64,000 bases of DNA. It comes from Halichondria panicea. Its lineage: Eukaryota; Porifera; Demospongiae; Suberitida; Halichondriidae. The position numbers and the translations under genes are program-made. The notes under the pieces were generated by a model, which searched no databases, was not told the DNA's origin, and saw only the letters and a program-made list of their open reading frames with translations. This document shows positions 10,592-22,300 of this stretch, one piece after another. Within the stretch, counting starts at the first letter, position 1; the number at the start of each line of letters is the position of its first letter. The DNA is taken from assembly GCF_963675165.1 (NCBI RefSeq), contig NC_087384.1, positions 5,077,182 through 5,141,181 on the forward strand, given 5' to 3'.

Positions 10592-12665
10592 CTAGTCTGA
10601 GTACATTTGCCACCAGTATACCATACTGCAGTGTTGTGTGTGTGGTAGAAGTGTGAGGTTGTGTGTGAACACAAGTCGAATGTTAATTTGTAAAGTACGT
10701 ACCTGTGACATGTTGTCTGTGGTGGCCAATTTAACAGATTGCCCACAGTGAACAAGTTGGCCAGTTTGTGACACAACACCTCCATATCTTTGGACATCAT
10801 CCCGCAGGTTGAAGGTCTCAAGAAGATCCACAGACAGGCCAGTGGGAAGGCTTCCCAGGGTCATCACCTCTCCACCCACCTTAAGCTCAACACTCGAGAG
10901 AGATGCAGGCTGTACTTGTTTCTGTAATTTGTGTCATTTTGTATGCTTTCGTCGACTCAACATAAAAATGTGATAATTACCATTCTGAGTGCTCCTGGCT
11001 GTTTCTGTAATTTGTGTCATTTTGTATGCTTTCGTCGACACAACATAAAAATGTGATAATTACCATTCTGAGTGCTCCTGGCTGGTATATCGCCTTGTGT
11101 TTGGGTGGTGTTGCTCCATTCAGAAACTTTTGGACCGCATTTGAATGGTACATGTGTACCAGTCCTAACCCAATGCTCCTGGATGGTAATATGCATACTG
11201 GTTACGCGGGAAAGGGGGGGGTACGATCACTGTATATACAAGTACATGGCATAAAATGGTACAAAATGGTTGAATAAAAGTATAATAACTGTAGCAAGCC
11301 AACAGCTACCTACCAAAACTGAGTGTCGTTCCCCCGTCACACACAAGCCTGATGTCTTCCAACACGGCAAAGCTGAGAGCAATGTCTCTACTTGACGCAG
11401 CTTTATTAGAGTATACATTGTAGTTTCTCATCTTTGAGTTGAAAGCCTCACACCTGCATGAATAAAATGGATGTACAGTGGACAGTAATTTGTTATACCT
11501 TTCTGTGTTAAAAGATGATGGGGGACCACACTCTTTCATACTTTCCGGAAGATGGAGTAGCAGTTTGTTTTTTCAGCATTTCAGGCATGTTTTCTTTTAC
11601 GGTGGCCACAAAGTGCTGACATATCTGGTCATAGTCGTGTACTTTATCCTCGGTGAATGGTACACAGTAGGCAATTCTGAATACCTACATGTATACATGT
11701 ACACGTACAAGTACACATTTGCATTATAAGGTTATAAGGTCAGTCTGTACCATGTGCTCGAAGCTATATACTTGTAATGCGTACATGTGCATGTACCTTT
11801 GAAAGAGCAAGCCAAACTTTTCTCTCTCCTTCAGATAGGTACGGCCAAAACACAAACAACGCAATCTGAGACAAAGCCTTGTAATCTCTTCCCACAAATG
11901 ACTTGTGATAGCTGACGATATTGCCAAGGACTTTCCCTTTAATGCGTTGAAAGTGTTCATCTTGGCAAGCACCTGGCGTTTCTGAGCTGCTGCATGAGTT
12001 GTGGGATAGGGTCTTGAGGAGGTACTTGTATGGTCCAAGGAGAATTGTGTGTAGTGTCTCCACAGGAGTTGACCTGTCGTGTGTTGGCAAAATTAAGTTT
12101 GTGTACCATAGCTGGATATTATGCGTTTAATGTGAAATCTTAATAATTGTAAAACTAATTGCTCCTCACACGTCCCATTTAAACAATTAACACACGATTG
12201 TTACATGCACTTGACTCGATCCAAAACACGTATCATGTACATGTAACCACCATACACATACATATAGAAACGTTACCTGAAGAGATCTACACTTAGAAGG
12301 AATAGGGGATTATCGATCTCTTTCGATTCATTCTGAAACGCTGCCTTGGATTGTCAGCCAAAGTTGCAATAACGGGAGCAAAGACAAGAACATTTTGTTT
12401 GAGAGTAGAGTCACACATGACAATGCCATCCTCAAGTTTCTTGAGGTCTGACACAATTGCTCCAGACATCTCCATACAATCAACTTTGTTTGAACAAGCG
12501 ATGAAATGGATGTTATGCAGCTGACAGTTTTGATGACGAGGTAGACCAACAAGAAGAAAGCACCAGCAATCAAACTTATTCCACTTTTTAGACTGCGGTT
12601 GCCGCTTGTATCGTCGGTGTACAAAAGAAGAGGAACAGTCATCACCGGGAGCCCCCCACATGTCT
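10592..12665 (-). pseudogene. Decayed transposase-like ORF of a DNA transposon
   Basis: Minus-strand fragments in different frames read in a consistent N-to-C order from 12,665 down to 10,592. The blocks are LLLYTDDTSGN (about 12,640-12,600), KKWNKFDCWCFLLVGLPRH with IHFIACSNKVDCMEMSG (12,590-12,450), ETLHTILLGPYKYLLK with FVGRDYKALSQIALFVFWPY (12,065-11,830), and FNSKMRNYNVYSNKAASSRD (11,440-11,380). A final C-terminal fragment lies at 10,880-10,680. The same block order occurs in long uncharacterised transposase-like proteins repeated in cnidarian, sponge and fish genomes, possibly En/Spm (CACTA)-like; that class is tentative. A frameshift sits at TDDTSGN/SKKWNK and further breaks occur between blocks, so it is dead. 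Terminal repeats were not found. Confidence 0.6.
10917..11082. repeat. Two tandem copies of an 83-bp unit
   Basis: The unit starts TGTTTCTGTAATTTGTGTCA and ends near GAGTGCTCCTGGC. It is repeated almost perfectly (10,917 and 11,000) inside the decayed transposon region, a local duplication after or during its decay. Confidence 0.85.
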
Positions 12666-13637
12666 CCTTGATCAGGGGTGATCGCTGTGATTGTACACTC
12701 TGAAACTATCGGCTTTGTAAAATAATCTGTATACAGCTAAAAGAACTGGTTTTGGTAATTAGTCTCATTTACGTTGATTTCAAAAATGTTGTTAATCTAC
12801 ACACATACAATTCCGGACAAAGCATGCATATGCACTATATAAATTCTACAAAAGGCCTAGCATATTTAAGATTATAGCCTTGTCACTATAAGGTCCTTTA
12901 ATGGAGCGCTTTCTCCCTTCTGTACTAGAAATCGGCCTGGGAAAAAGGCTAGTAGGATGTGCTACTAAGTTAATTGAACATGCGTTTTTCATTTACCATG
13001 CAATGTTTAGCTGTATATAATATACAAATGCTGGGTAATTGTTCTAATAGCGATCGCTGTCTTGCTATATCATAATGTTATTAATTGTCTTCCAGCTCAC
13101 TATTATGTATAGGATATACCACACCTAAGAGGAGGATATGCACCCATATATCCTCCGCTACCGTGGTTACTCCGAGGCGGAGCCGAGGGGTATGTAACCA
13201 CGGTAAACTAAAAAACAACTTGAAAAACTGTGCATGCCTGCGCCTGGGGCTGTATGCTAATATTCTATATATCCTACAGCTGTTGACCAATGAGATCAAT
13301 TTGTAGTGACGTAAGTGTGGTATAAATATAGCTTTACTTTAAATGTTTTCTCAGCATTAAGATATGTCTCACCCACATTCAACATAAGTTTCATGCATGT
13401 CTGCCTTGCAAGGGTTTCACTGCACTCTTTAGCGAACTTCCCGTCTGTATAGTTAGACAAGACGCTGTATTATTATAATAAGTGTCAATTGTCCGATAAC
13501 AATTCAGACAGCCGGCGAACATGTTCTGAATATTAATATTTTGAGTGCCCTCACCATCACAGAAAATGGTTTCCTCTGATTGCTGATATGCTTATACATC
13601 ATTATTGGTTTGTCATTTCTTAAACAGCCTCGTTAAT
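12666..13637. other. Intergenic between the transposon remnant and duplication copy B
   Basis: No supported gene. A short hairpin lies at 13,161-13,206 (TACCGTGGTTAC facing GTAACCACGGTA) within a block flanked by GGATATACCACACC and its near-complement GGTATAAATATAG. The rest is AT-rich unique sequence. Confidence 0.5.
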
Positions 13638-16350
13638 TTTTTTTTGCAGTTGATCGGTATAACTGGATGGTCCAGTTTAGCCTATACTTAGCATCATTAG
13701 TAGAGACTATTGTGAGGCAATGTGCACTCAAGTCAGTACACCACATACATACTGCATGCATTTTCTGGGATGGCCTGATCAGGTTAATGTAACTAGAAGG
13801 AAATTAGTCAATACTATATTGGATTTTGAAACAAAAAGTTGGTGGACTTATGATGGATAAGCAGGTCCTGGCCCCTCTAGGTGTATGGTTTCCTCTTTGA
13901 AACTCATTGTGAATTCTAGGCCACTTAGCTATTGAAAATGGTCACCCCTCGCTTCCATATACAAAGTTGTTAGCTTGGTTTTATTTTCACATACAGTGGC
14001 CTTTTAAACGGTGCAAAGCGGACGACATTGCATTTCCTAGCCTGCTACGTACACTGGAACATAAGAGATATACGGATTGCTTGAAACACTGGTCAAAAAC
14101 TGATAGTGACAGAACAGACCCTTCTTCAAAAAGGCAAGTAATATACCATAACTTTTAAGTGCAAGATTGTGATTGTCATTGTGATGTAAAAATAATCCAA
14201 GGTACTTGTCTACGGTTGTGGTTTGTAGAATTTTGCTTTTATGGTATCAAAAAACATATGTCATTTTGAACATACGCTTGTAACTGTCCCTGTAAGCCTG
14301 TAAGAGTTGTGTTTGTGTTAAGAATAATTTCATGGCCATGGGTGACTGCATGCTTACCGGAAACACTATCAGGTCATGCATGTTATAACAGAAAGTAACG
14401 GTGGATTGTAAGACTCTCGAAAATGTTGTGCTGTATGTATGGACATTTTTTACGCACAGAGTAACCACAGAATTGATGTACACTTTGTATTTCTACAGAT
14501 TGACTCTAAATCATGAAAATGAAAACTGCTGTTGGTGCATTCATCTTAATAGTCTTTGTCACCTATCAAAGTGTTAACGCCGGTCGTTTTGAAAGTGTTG
14601 AAGTTTTTTCACAGCACTCTTGCCCTGATTTGGTGGAAACTGGAAAGCTCTACAGGGCTCTACGCCCCGATGAAAACTGTGATAAGAATAGCGGGTTGGT
14701 CCCTAAAGATCCTTCTGCCAAACACAGTGTAGACTCTCATGTTAGCGAAAGAGAAAAAGACACTCAGTATATCTCTTTGTCGACGTCTAAAGACGTTACC
14801 AATAGATATAAGAATAAGGAGAAACCTAGGATAGTCGAAGTGCTAGTTAAAGATCTTCCTGAATCTTGTAAGATTATAAACCTAAATGATAAGAACGTTC
14901 GTCTGAAGGAAAATCTTAGTAGTCTATCTATTAAGAACGCATTGAGAGATTGCGAAGTGCTGCTTGATAGTAAGTTTCCCATACCCTGTAAAGAAATAGA
15001 TCCCGATGAGGACGACAGTCAACGGCAGTTTAATGAGGAGATGATACTTGCGATTAACAATCCAACATGCTTCAAACTGCTCACTGATTTAAAGGCCTCT
15101 AAACGCCTTGAATGGTCTAAAAACGAGATCACGATCCCTAAACTGCCGAATATCATGTTCCCGAGTGACAAAAGCCGCAAACTCAAAACCGTCTTCAAAA
15201 TCAGGAAATTTTGTAAGCAGCTCATGAAAAAATTTCCAAAATTTGGTTGACAGCATGTATTCTAATCAACTTACTAACTGATGGTATATAGCCTAGCTCT
15301 AAATTGCACATTATTCAATCTGTTGTGTACTGACTCTACTGAGATTTGCCTATCAATGATCAATGATATCTTCTATGTATAGATAGGTTGTACTCGTGGC
15401 TTATATTAGAGGGAATTTGAAAAGAGCAGGCAATGTCTTGAGCTACGTATATACCAAGGCCAGTGGGGAGACTAGAGAGGGAAAGGCCAATAAAAGTACG
15501 TACATAATTATCACACTGATTCCAAGACATTCTTAGGGTTAGGGTCAGGGTTAGGGTTAATTATACAGTCAATTTAAAAATGGTACACACGAATATTATT
15601 GAACAGATATGAATTTAAACAGCTTTCTACTGCGTTACAATAAAAAAACTATATACAGGACCATAACACGAAATGATTTCCACTTTTACTTAATAATTAC
15701 GTACACGAACAAATATAATTATAATTATGTCACCGATAAATCCGCTAGTGTGTTCTTAGTTTTAAGAGTGCTTCTCCCAGTAGAGCTGTCACTACATCTT
15801 GACCATTGCTTTCCACACTATGGAACCAGATCACAAACAGCTGGAGAGGACTGATCTCAACAGAACGAGATCTCTGGGTGGAAGAGAAAAGCATGACTTA
15901 CTTTAAGTGTGTGGGAGGGTTAGGGTTACAATCTGTTACAAACGATTATTATCTTGCAGTTTGAAACAATTGCATGTACTTACTGGGTACTTTCGCTCCC
16001 AAAGGTCAAGGAACTCCTCACCGAGTCTGCCAAGCAATCGAAGCTGCACACAAAAAATACATACATTTAACACATGCAGTCAGTCATCAGTAAATCGGCT
16101 CACTAAGATGCAATTATAGCATTATAAAGTGAGCTCCACGTCAACTATTTGACTTGTGATTATCATCAAGAGTATAATATAAGAAGAGAAAGTATCGAAC
16201 TACCGATATCTATACACAAAAACTATGCACAAAGTAACGTGACATCCTGTCAATTGCACGTGAGCAACTCGCAATTGACTTTTGCGCAAGCTTGCGTGCA
16301 TACACTACGCAACGCACAGAATTTGTTAACAATGAGTAAAGAGTGCAAAT
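13638..16350. repeat. Segmental duplication, copy B
   Basis: Direct repeat of positions 1-2,795 (see copy A). Differences are mainly short indels and substitutions. The gene and its immediate flanks are the best-conserved part; the 3' flank beyond ~15,560 carries more indels. Confidence 0.85.
14513..15250 (+). CDS. Secreted ADP-ribosyltransferase-like protein, copy B (245 aa)
   Basis: Paralogue of the gene at 920-1,669 with the same signal peptide (MKMKTAVGAFILIVFVTYQ..., cleavage after VNA) and the same R-S-E-like triad: Arg in LYRALRPD, STS in SLSTSKDV, Glu in CEVLLDSKFP. It is four residues shorter because of in-frame deletions near the C-terminus. All cysteines are retained. Most nucleotide changes are clustered substitutions, and the frame is kept throughout, so both copies look functional. 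It is preceded by the same acceptor-like CTACAG and non-coding leader. Function is inferred from fold motifs only; the target could be a microbial or self molecule. Confidence 0.7.
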   Translation: MKMKTAVGAFILIVFVTYQSVNAGRFESVEVFSQHSCPDLVETGKLYRALRPDENCDKNSGLVPKDPSAKHSVDSHVSEREKDTQYISLSTSKDVTNRYKNKEKPRIVEVLVKDLPESCKIINLNDKNVRLKENLSSLSIKNALRDCEVLLDSKFPIPCKEIDPDEDDSQRQFNEEMILAINNPTCFKLLTDLKASKRLEWSKNEITIPKLPNIMFPSDKSRKLKTVFKIRKFCKQLMKKFPKFG

Positions 16351-16380
16351 GAAGAGGGTCAACTCGACTATTGTCTCTAT
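15251..16380. other. 3' flank of duplication copy B, with an inverted repeat
   Basis: Shared with copy A to about 16,350. A short degenerate run of TTAGGG-type units lies at 15,535-15,560. Sequence at 16,195-16,245 (ACTACCGAT...CACAAAAACT...CAAAGTAAC) recurs inverted at about 16,525-16,580, giving a stem spaced by ~280 bp that overlaps the last exon of the neighbouring minus-strand gene. No gene seen. Confidence 0.55.
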
Positions 16381-19300
16381 TTAGATGATTTTTGTGAAGA
16401 GACCGTCTCCTATATTGTGCGGTGAGCAGCTCTGAATGTTGAATGCAAACAACTGGTAGAATCAGATGTAATTACCACACCCCTAAAAACGTCACGGTTA
16501 GGAGATTACTACAATACTTATCACGTGCGAGTCATGTTACTTTGTGCAAAGTTTTTGTGTAGAGGTAATCGGTAGTTTGACACTCTTATCTTCATCATGA
16601 GCATACACAAACTATACGTATATGTATTACTATAATGATAGAACTTACAGTTATTGCCGTTAACTGATTGTTGAGAGGAGCTAGATGAGAGTTTGGGATA
16701 CTGATAACTCTCGGCTCATCGATGGTGATTGACTCCAGGGTTGTTAGTCCTAGCTGTTTCTGACGTAAGAACTGGAGGATGTTGACTATCAGTTGGCACA
16801 GTTCTTTGGCACCATCAACCAATGTCACAAAGTGACCCACCTCTTGACAAAGAGCAGCCCCTACAAATCAACCAATACAATTAATACACAACCCTGTGCC
16901 TTGTCTTTGCAATGTAAATGCATAAGGTGCTACGATAGGCAGGCACACGCGAACACTATACAGGACTAATTAAATTAATATTGTCAAATCAATAGAAACA
17001 CTAGCCTCGGTGCCATGCAGGCCGTTTTTTCCGCTATGTCGAAAATAGGTGTTAGCACATCATGTGCTGCACAATTAACCAGAATCTGGGTAATCGTACT
17101 ACTACGAACGTAAAAGATTTAGTAAATTATACCATAAACTAACAATTAGTCTGTTCACTATAATATCATGACTGCAGCTGTGGCTTCCATATGCCCTCTA
17201 TTGTGTTGGTTGAGAAGGCTTCAGCCTTGCACACTAGTCCGAAACCAATCATGCAGAAGAGGCTCTCATCTATACCTCAGGCCACGATGGTTGTATGACC
17301 AGGTTGTCTTCACAAGCACCATAAAAAGCACAAAGACTTGCCATAGCCTGACGGAACCAAGCTCAGACATCCCGACCATACAACCATCGTAGAGGTAGAT
17401 GAGAGCCTCTTCTGGCTTTAGACTATAGTGTGTACTAAGCCTTCTAGACCAACGCAATCAAAAGCATAAGCCACATGCAGCTAAGCTTCTTCACCATAAG
17501 ATAGAAAAAAAGAAGAGATTCCCCAGCACGAATAAGCACATGTGCACCATCACCCATGCAGGCCATTATTTTTCTCCCTTTCATTCCTTAGAGATAGGAA
17601 CGAAGCTATGGAAACACATATTATTTGGGTAGTACATGAATTAATATGTTGTCATAATAGAAGACATACATGTACAAAGTACTGGCTGCACCCACTCAGT
17701 CTCACTGTGTGCATACCACAAAAAAATACCTGACCAAAACCTATGCTAACTCTAACACATGTACTACTACATGTACATTTCAATGCACAGTGCTTGAACG
17801 TCTCCTAACGGCTATACCCCTGAATAAATGGCTAACCCCTACTGCACTGGCCATGTATACCCGGCCCAAATAAACAATTGATGTATGTAAAACAACCAGG
17901 CCCTCATAAATTAAATTAAAAGGCACTGCTGTAGCTGAAAGTTTGCTCCCCAAAAGTGTCCGTTCTAAATGTATAGGGGGGGGTTCCCACTCTCTATGCT
18001 CTCAACTCACCATTGCCTTGGCGAATACGAACATCAAAGAAGCACTGATGCAGTCTGTGATTTGTAGCTCCCAATAAACATCCACTCTATGGAAACAATA
18101 GATGTAATTTCACACATTGATAAACGAAGACTTACTTGACCAGTACTGGGGTTACTATCACACACCACAGCTCCAGTGCTTCGTGCTTCATTCTCAGCAC
18201 CAGGACCAAACAATGCCCTGAACAGTTTCGAACCATCACAATCACTGGATGGCGGGCGAATATAGTGGAACATGTAAGTAGGGTTCGTATCAGGATCACT
18301 GGAGGATCTCGAGTGCACAACCATTTCCTATATATGAAAAAACAAATGTACATGTAAAAATCAGTGTACATCAGTATGTATACTGTAACAGTAAATCATT
18401 AACTGATTTGAAGGGTAGGTATAACACAAAGATGTAGCTAGGCAGTGGCGGATCCAGGAAAAATGAAAATCGCATACAGTGCGAACTTTTTTGGGGGTTA
18501 CGCCCACTTCCGGTCATACATGACTAGGCCAGGGGAAGTCCTATAATAGACTTGCGTAGAGTTAGCTAGAGCTAGCTAGCTGCCACGAACAGTCAACTAG
18601 CTAGCCTAGGCTAACCTGAACACTCCTTTGGCAGTTGACACATCAAAACAACAGGTACAATCATTGAATCAAATTACAATAGCTACAAAAACTGATTAAT
18701 AGCTAGCTGGTAGGTAGCTGTAGTAAAGCCGGCCACAATAGCTATAGACTGAAAGGGGGGGGGGATCCGTGGCACCCTGGAATCTCCCCCTGGATCCGCC
18801 ACTGTGGTATACATACAGTACACTCACCGATGGCAGTGACTGGTCAACTATTTGAGTTGGAGCACCATGCAAACAATGGCCATTTATCACTTTTAAAAAC
18901 TAATTATTAAACATAGGGAATGAATTATGCGACTCACATATACCTCTTCAAAATATCCAGGGTAACAGCTGACGAAAGGCTTGTAGACAGATGGCATACC
19001 TTTATCTTCTTCAACTTGTTTGAGTACAACCTGATGAACAATACATTATATGCTGTACTGATACATTTTCACATGAGATCTTTGAGCACCAAAGTCATTA
19101 ACAACTATAGCTGTGTACATTACATTATGGCATACAATACCTTTTTCTGTACATCTTTCCCAGCCAAATTGAGTTTTTCAGGAGGCCGAACCAATTGTGA
19201 TGCAGTAGCATGCCCCGTTGTTCCACATTTCTCTTGAGCTTCGACCAAAGTACATATTCGTTTAGTTTCAAGTGGCACGCGTTCAGGTGGACGTAGTTGG

Positions 19301-22300
19301 TGTGGTAAAATACGATTGCCCACAGAGATTAATATTGTTGCTCTTGCATTCAAAGAGTTTGATAAGTGCAAGCTGTGACCTTCATCTTCTTCATATTGTT
19401 TGTGTTCGGCTGATACGACCTGTATGAACGATACACGAATCATGTACTGATGATATACACATTAATTCTTGCCACATAAATCAATATGAGTTACGGAAAT
19501 AAATAGATATCGCGTGAACAACTAATATTATGCATAATTTATACGATAGTGTTTACTTGCACATATATACAATATGACTTACCTCTCCGTAACAGCTGAC
19601 GAAAGGCTTGTAGACAGAGGGCATACTTTCATCTTCTTCAACTTGTTTGAGTACAACCTGATGAACAATACGTATACCTTATATACTGTACTGATACATT
19701 TTCACATGAGATCTTTGAGCACCAAAGTCATTAATAACTATAGCTGTGTACATTACATTATGGCATACAATACCTTTTTCTGTACATCTTTCCCAGCCAA
19801 ATTGAGTTTTTCAGGAGGCCGAACCAATTGTGATGCAGTGGCATGCCCCGTTGTTCCACATTTCTCTTGAGCTTCGACCAAAGTACATATTCGTTTAGTT
19901 TCAAGTGGCACGCGTTCGGGTGGACGTAGTTGGTGTGGTAAAATACGATTGCCCACAGAGATTAATATTGTTGCTCCTGCATTCAAAGAGTTTGATAAGT
20001 GCAAGCTGTGACCTTCATCTTCTTTATCTTGTTTGTGTTCGGCTGATACGACCTGTATGAACGATACACGAATCATGTACTGATGATATACACATTAATT
20101 CTTGCCACATAAATCAATATGAGTTACGGAAATAAATAGATATCGCGTGAACAACTAATATTATGCATAATTTATACGACAGTGTTTACTTGCACATATA
20201 TACAATATGACTTACCTCTCCGTAACAGCTGACGAAAGGCTTGTAGACAGAGGGCATACTTTCATCTTCTTCAACTTGTTTGAGTACAACCTGATGAACA
20301 ATACGTATACCTTATATACTGTACTGATACATTTTCACATGAGATCTTTGAGCACCAAAGTCATTAATAACTATAGCTGTGTACATTACATTATGGCACC
20401 TTTTTCTGTGCATCTTTCCCAGTCAAATTGAGTTTTTCAGGAGGCCGGACCAATTGTGATGCAGTAGCATGCCCCGTCGGCGTTGTTCCACATTTCTCTT
20501 GAGCTTCGACCAAAGTACATATTCGTTTAGTTTCAAGTGGCACGCGTTCAGGTGGACGTAGTTGGTGTGGTGAAATACGACTGCCCACAGAGATTAATAT
20601 TGTTGCTCCTGCATTCAAAGAGTTTGATAAGTGCAAGCTGTGACCTTTATCTTCTTCATTTTGTTTGTGTTCGGCTGATACGACCTGTATGAACGATACA
20701 CGAATCATGTACTGATACATAATTCTTGCCACATAAATTATGACTTTTGAGTTACGGGAATAACATTGAACGGTGCTTGGATAAATAGATACCGCGTGAA
20801 CATGCAACTAATATTATGCATATACGATAGTGTTTACTTGCACATATACAATGTGACTTACATACCTCTCCGTAACAGCTGACGAAAGGCTTGTAGACAG
20901 AGAGCATACCTTCATCTTCTTTAACTCGTTCGAGTACAACCTGTGATGAATGATACATATACACTGCGTGCATGATCATCAGTAACTATATAATAGTTAG
21001 ACACTGTTTAGGAAGGTTATACATGATTTAGAAGCCCAAAGGGCTGGTTGTAGTATCCCGAACACAGTGAGGGTTCTACTAGCCCTGAGGACTTCTAAAT
21101 CATGTAGAAACTTCCTAAACAGTGTCTAAGCATTTTAGATCATAGCAACCATGAGTATTTAGCCAATCAGATTTGATTGAATGTTCTTATCTAATCTTTG
21201 CTACATGATTTTTTAAGTGAAGTATATGATTTTCTAAGTTGGATAGAACACTTCCTTTAGCCAATCAAATTGCAGTATTTATGGCAAACATTCTAAAGCT
21301 GTATAGCTATAGTTACTGATGTATAGCTATAGTTACTGTTTCCTTACAGTGAAACCAAGTACCTTTTTTTGCACATCTTTGGAGGCTTGTTCATTATCAC
21401 TACACTCATCTTCGGTAGAACTCTCACTTGAAATATAATTGTTTTTATTTTCGTCATCATCTCTTCCTCCGCTACCACCACACCCACTGGCACTTGCACT
21501 GTTTCTATTTGATGAAGATGAGGTAGAGTGAGATCCTGTTTGGGAAGAGGACCCGCCGTCATGTTTACCAGTAGTAGAGTCTTTGTTTCCATTGTTCCCA
21601 TTGTTCCCATTGCAGCTCAGTATTTGGGGGCTACCTTTTTTCCTGCTAAGAGTCTTGATGTGACATAGGGATCGTTCGTTTGTAGACTTCTCCGGGTCGA
21701 CAATTAGTCTCACTCTGTCATCTTCCTCAGCTTGTTTCTCAGTTGATTGTTTCTTTCTTTTTTTTCGGCGCACAGCTAATTGTTCTCCATTATGACTAGA
21801 AGTATCAGAATCGTTATAGTCGAGAGCTACATCACTACCGGTATAACTTTTTTTTCTCTCCTTTTGTTGCCAACTCTGAGTTTTTGTTGTGGGGATGGGT
21901 GCGTGGTTACCTTTGGAAGATTGAGCGGCTTCTTCAACAATAGTGATGTTATTCACAGCCAGCTGCTGCTGACGTTTGTGCCTTGATTTTTGTTTATTGC
22001 GTTGCTTGGGTCGCTGTGGTTGAAAGAAAAACTTACAAAATGCCTAAATCATGCAGGGATGGTGAAGGGGTTAGCATGCAACATTACCTTTTTAAAACAA
22101 GGATAGACACATGGCTTGATGGCAGAGGGCATAACTTTATCTTCTTTAACTAGTTCGCAAGGGGCTGATACGACCTGTGTATCATTTGTGATGAATAATA
22201 CACATGCAGGCTACTCACACAGTGAGATTCCTACTACGTATTAACTTACAGTGATGTCATGTGACTGTTTATCCACATCTTCGGAGGCTTCATCGCTATC

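Noticed and set aside
15535..15560. TTAGGG-like telomeric repeats
   Set aside because: Only about four degenerate units; the block also occurs partly in copy A without telomeric context.
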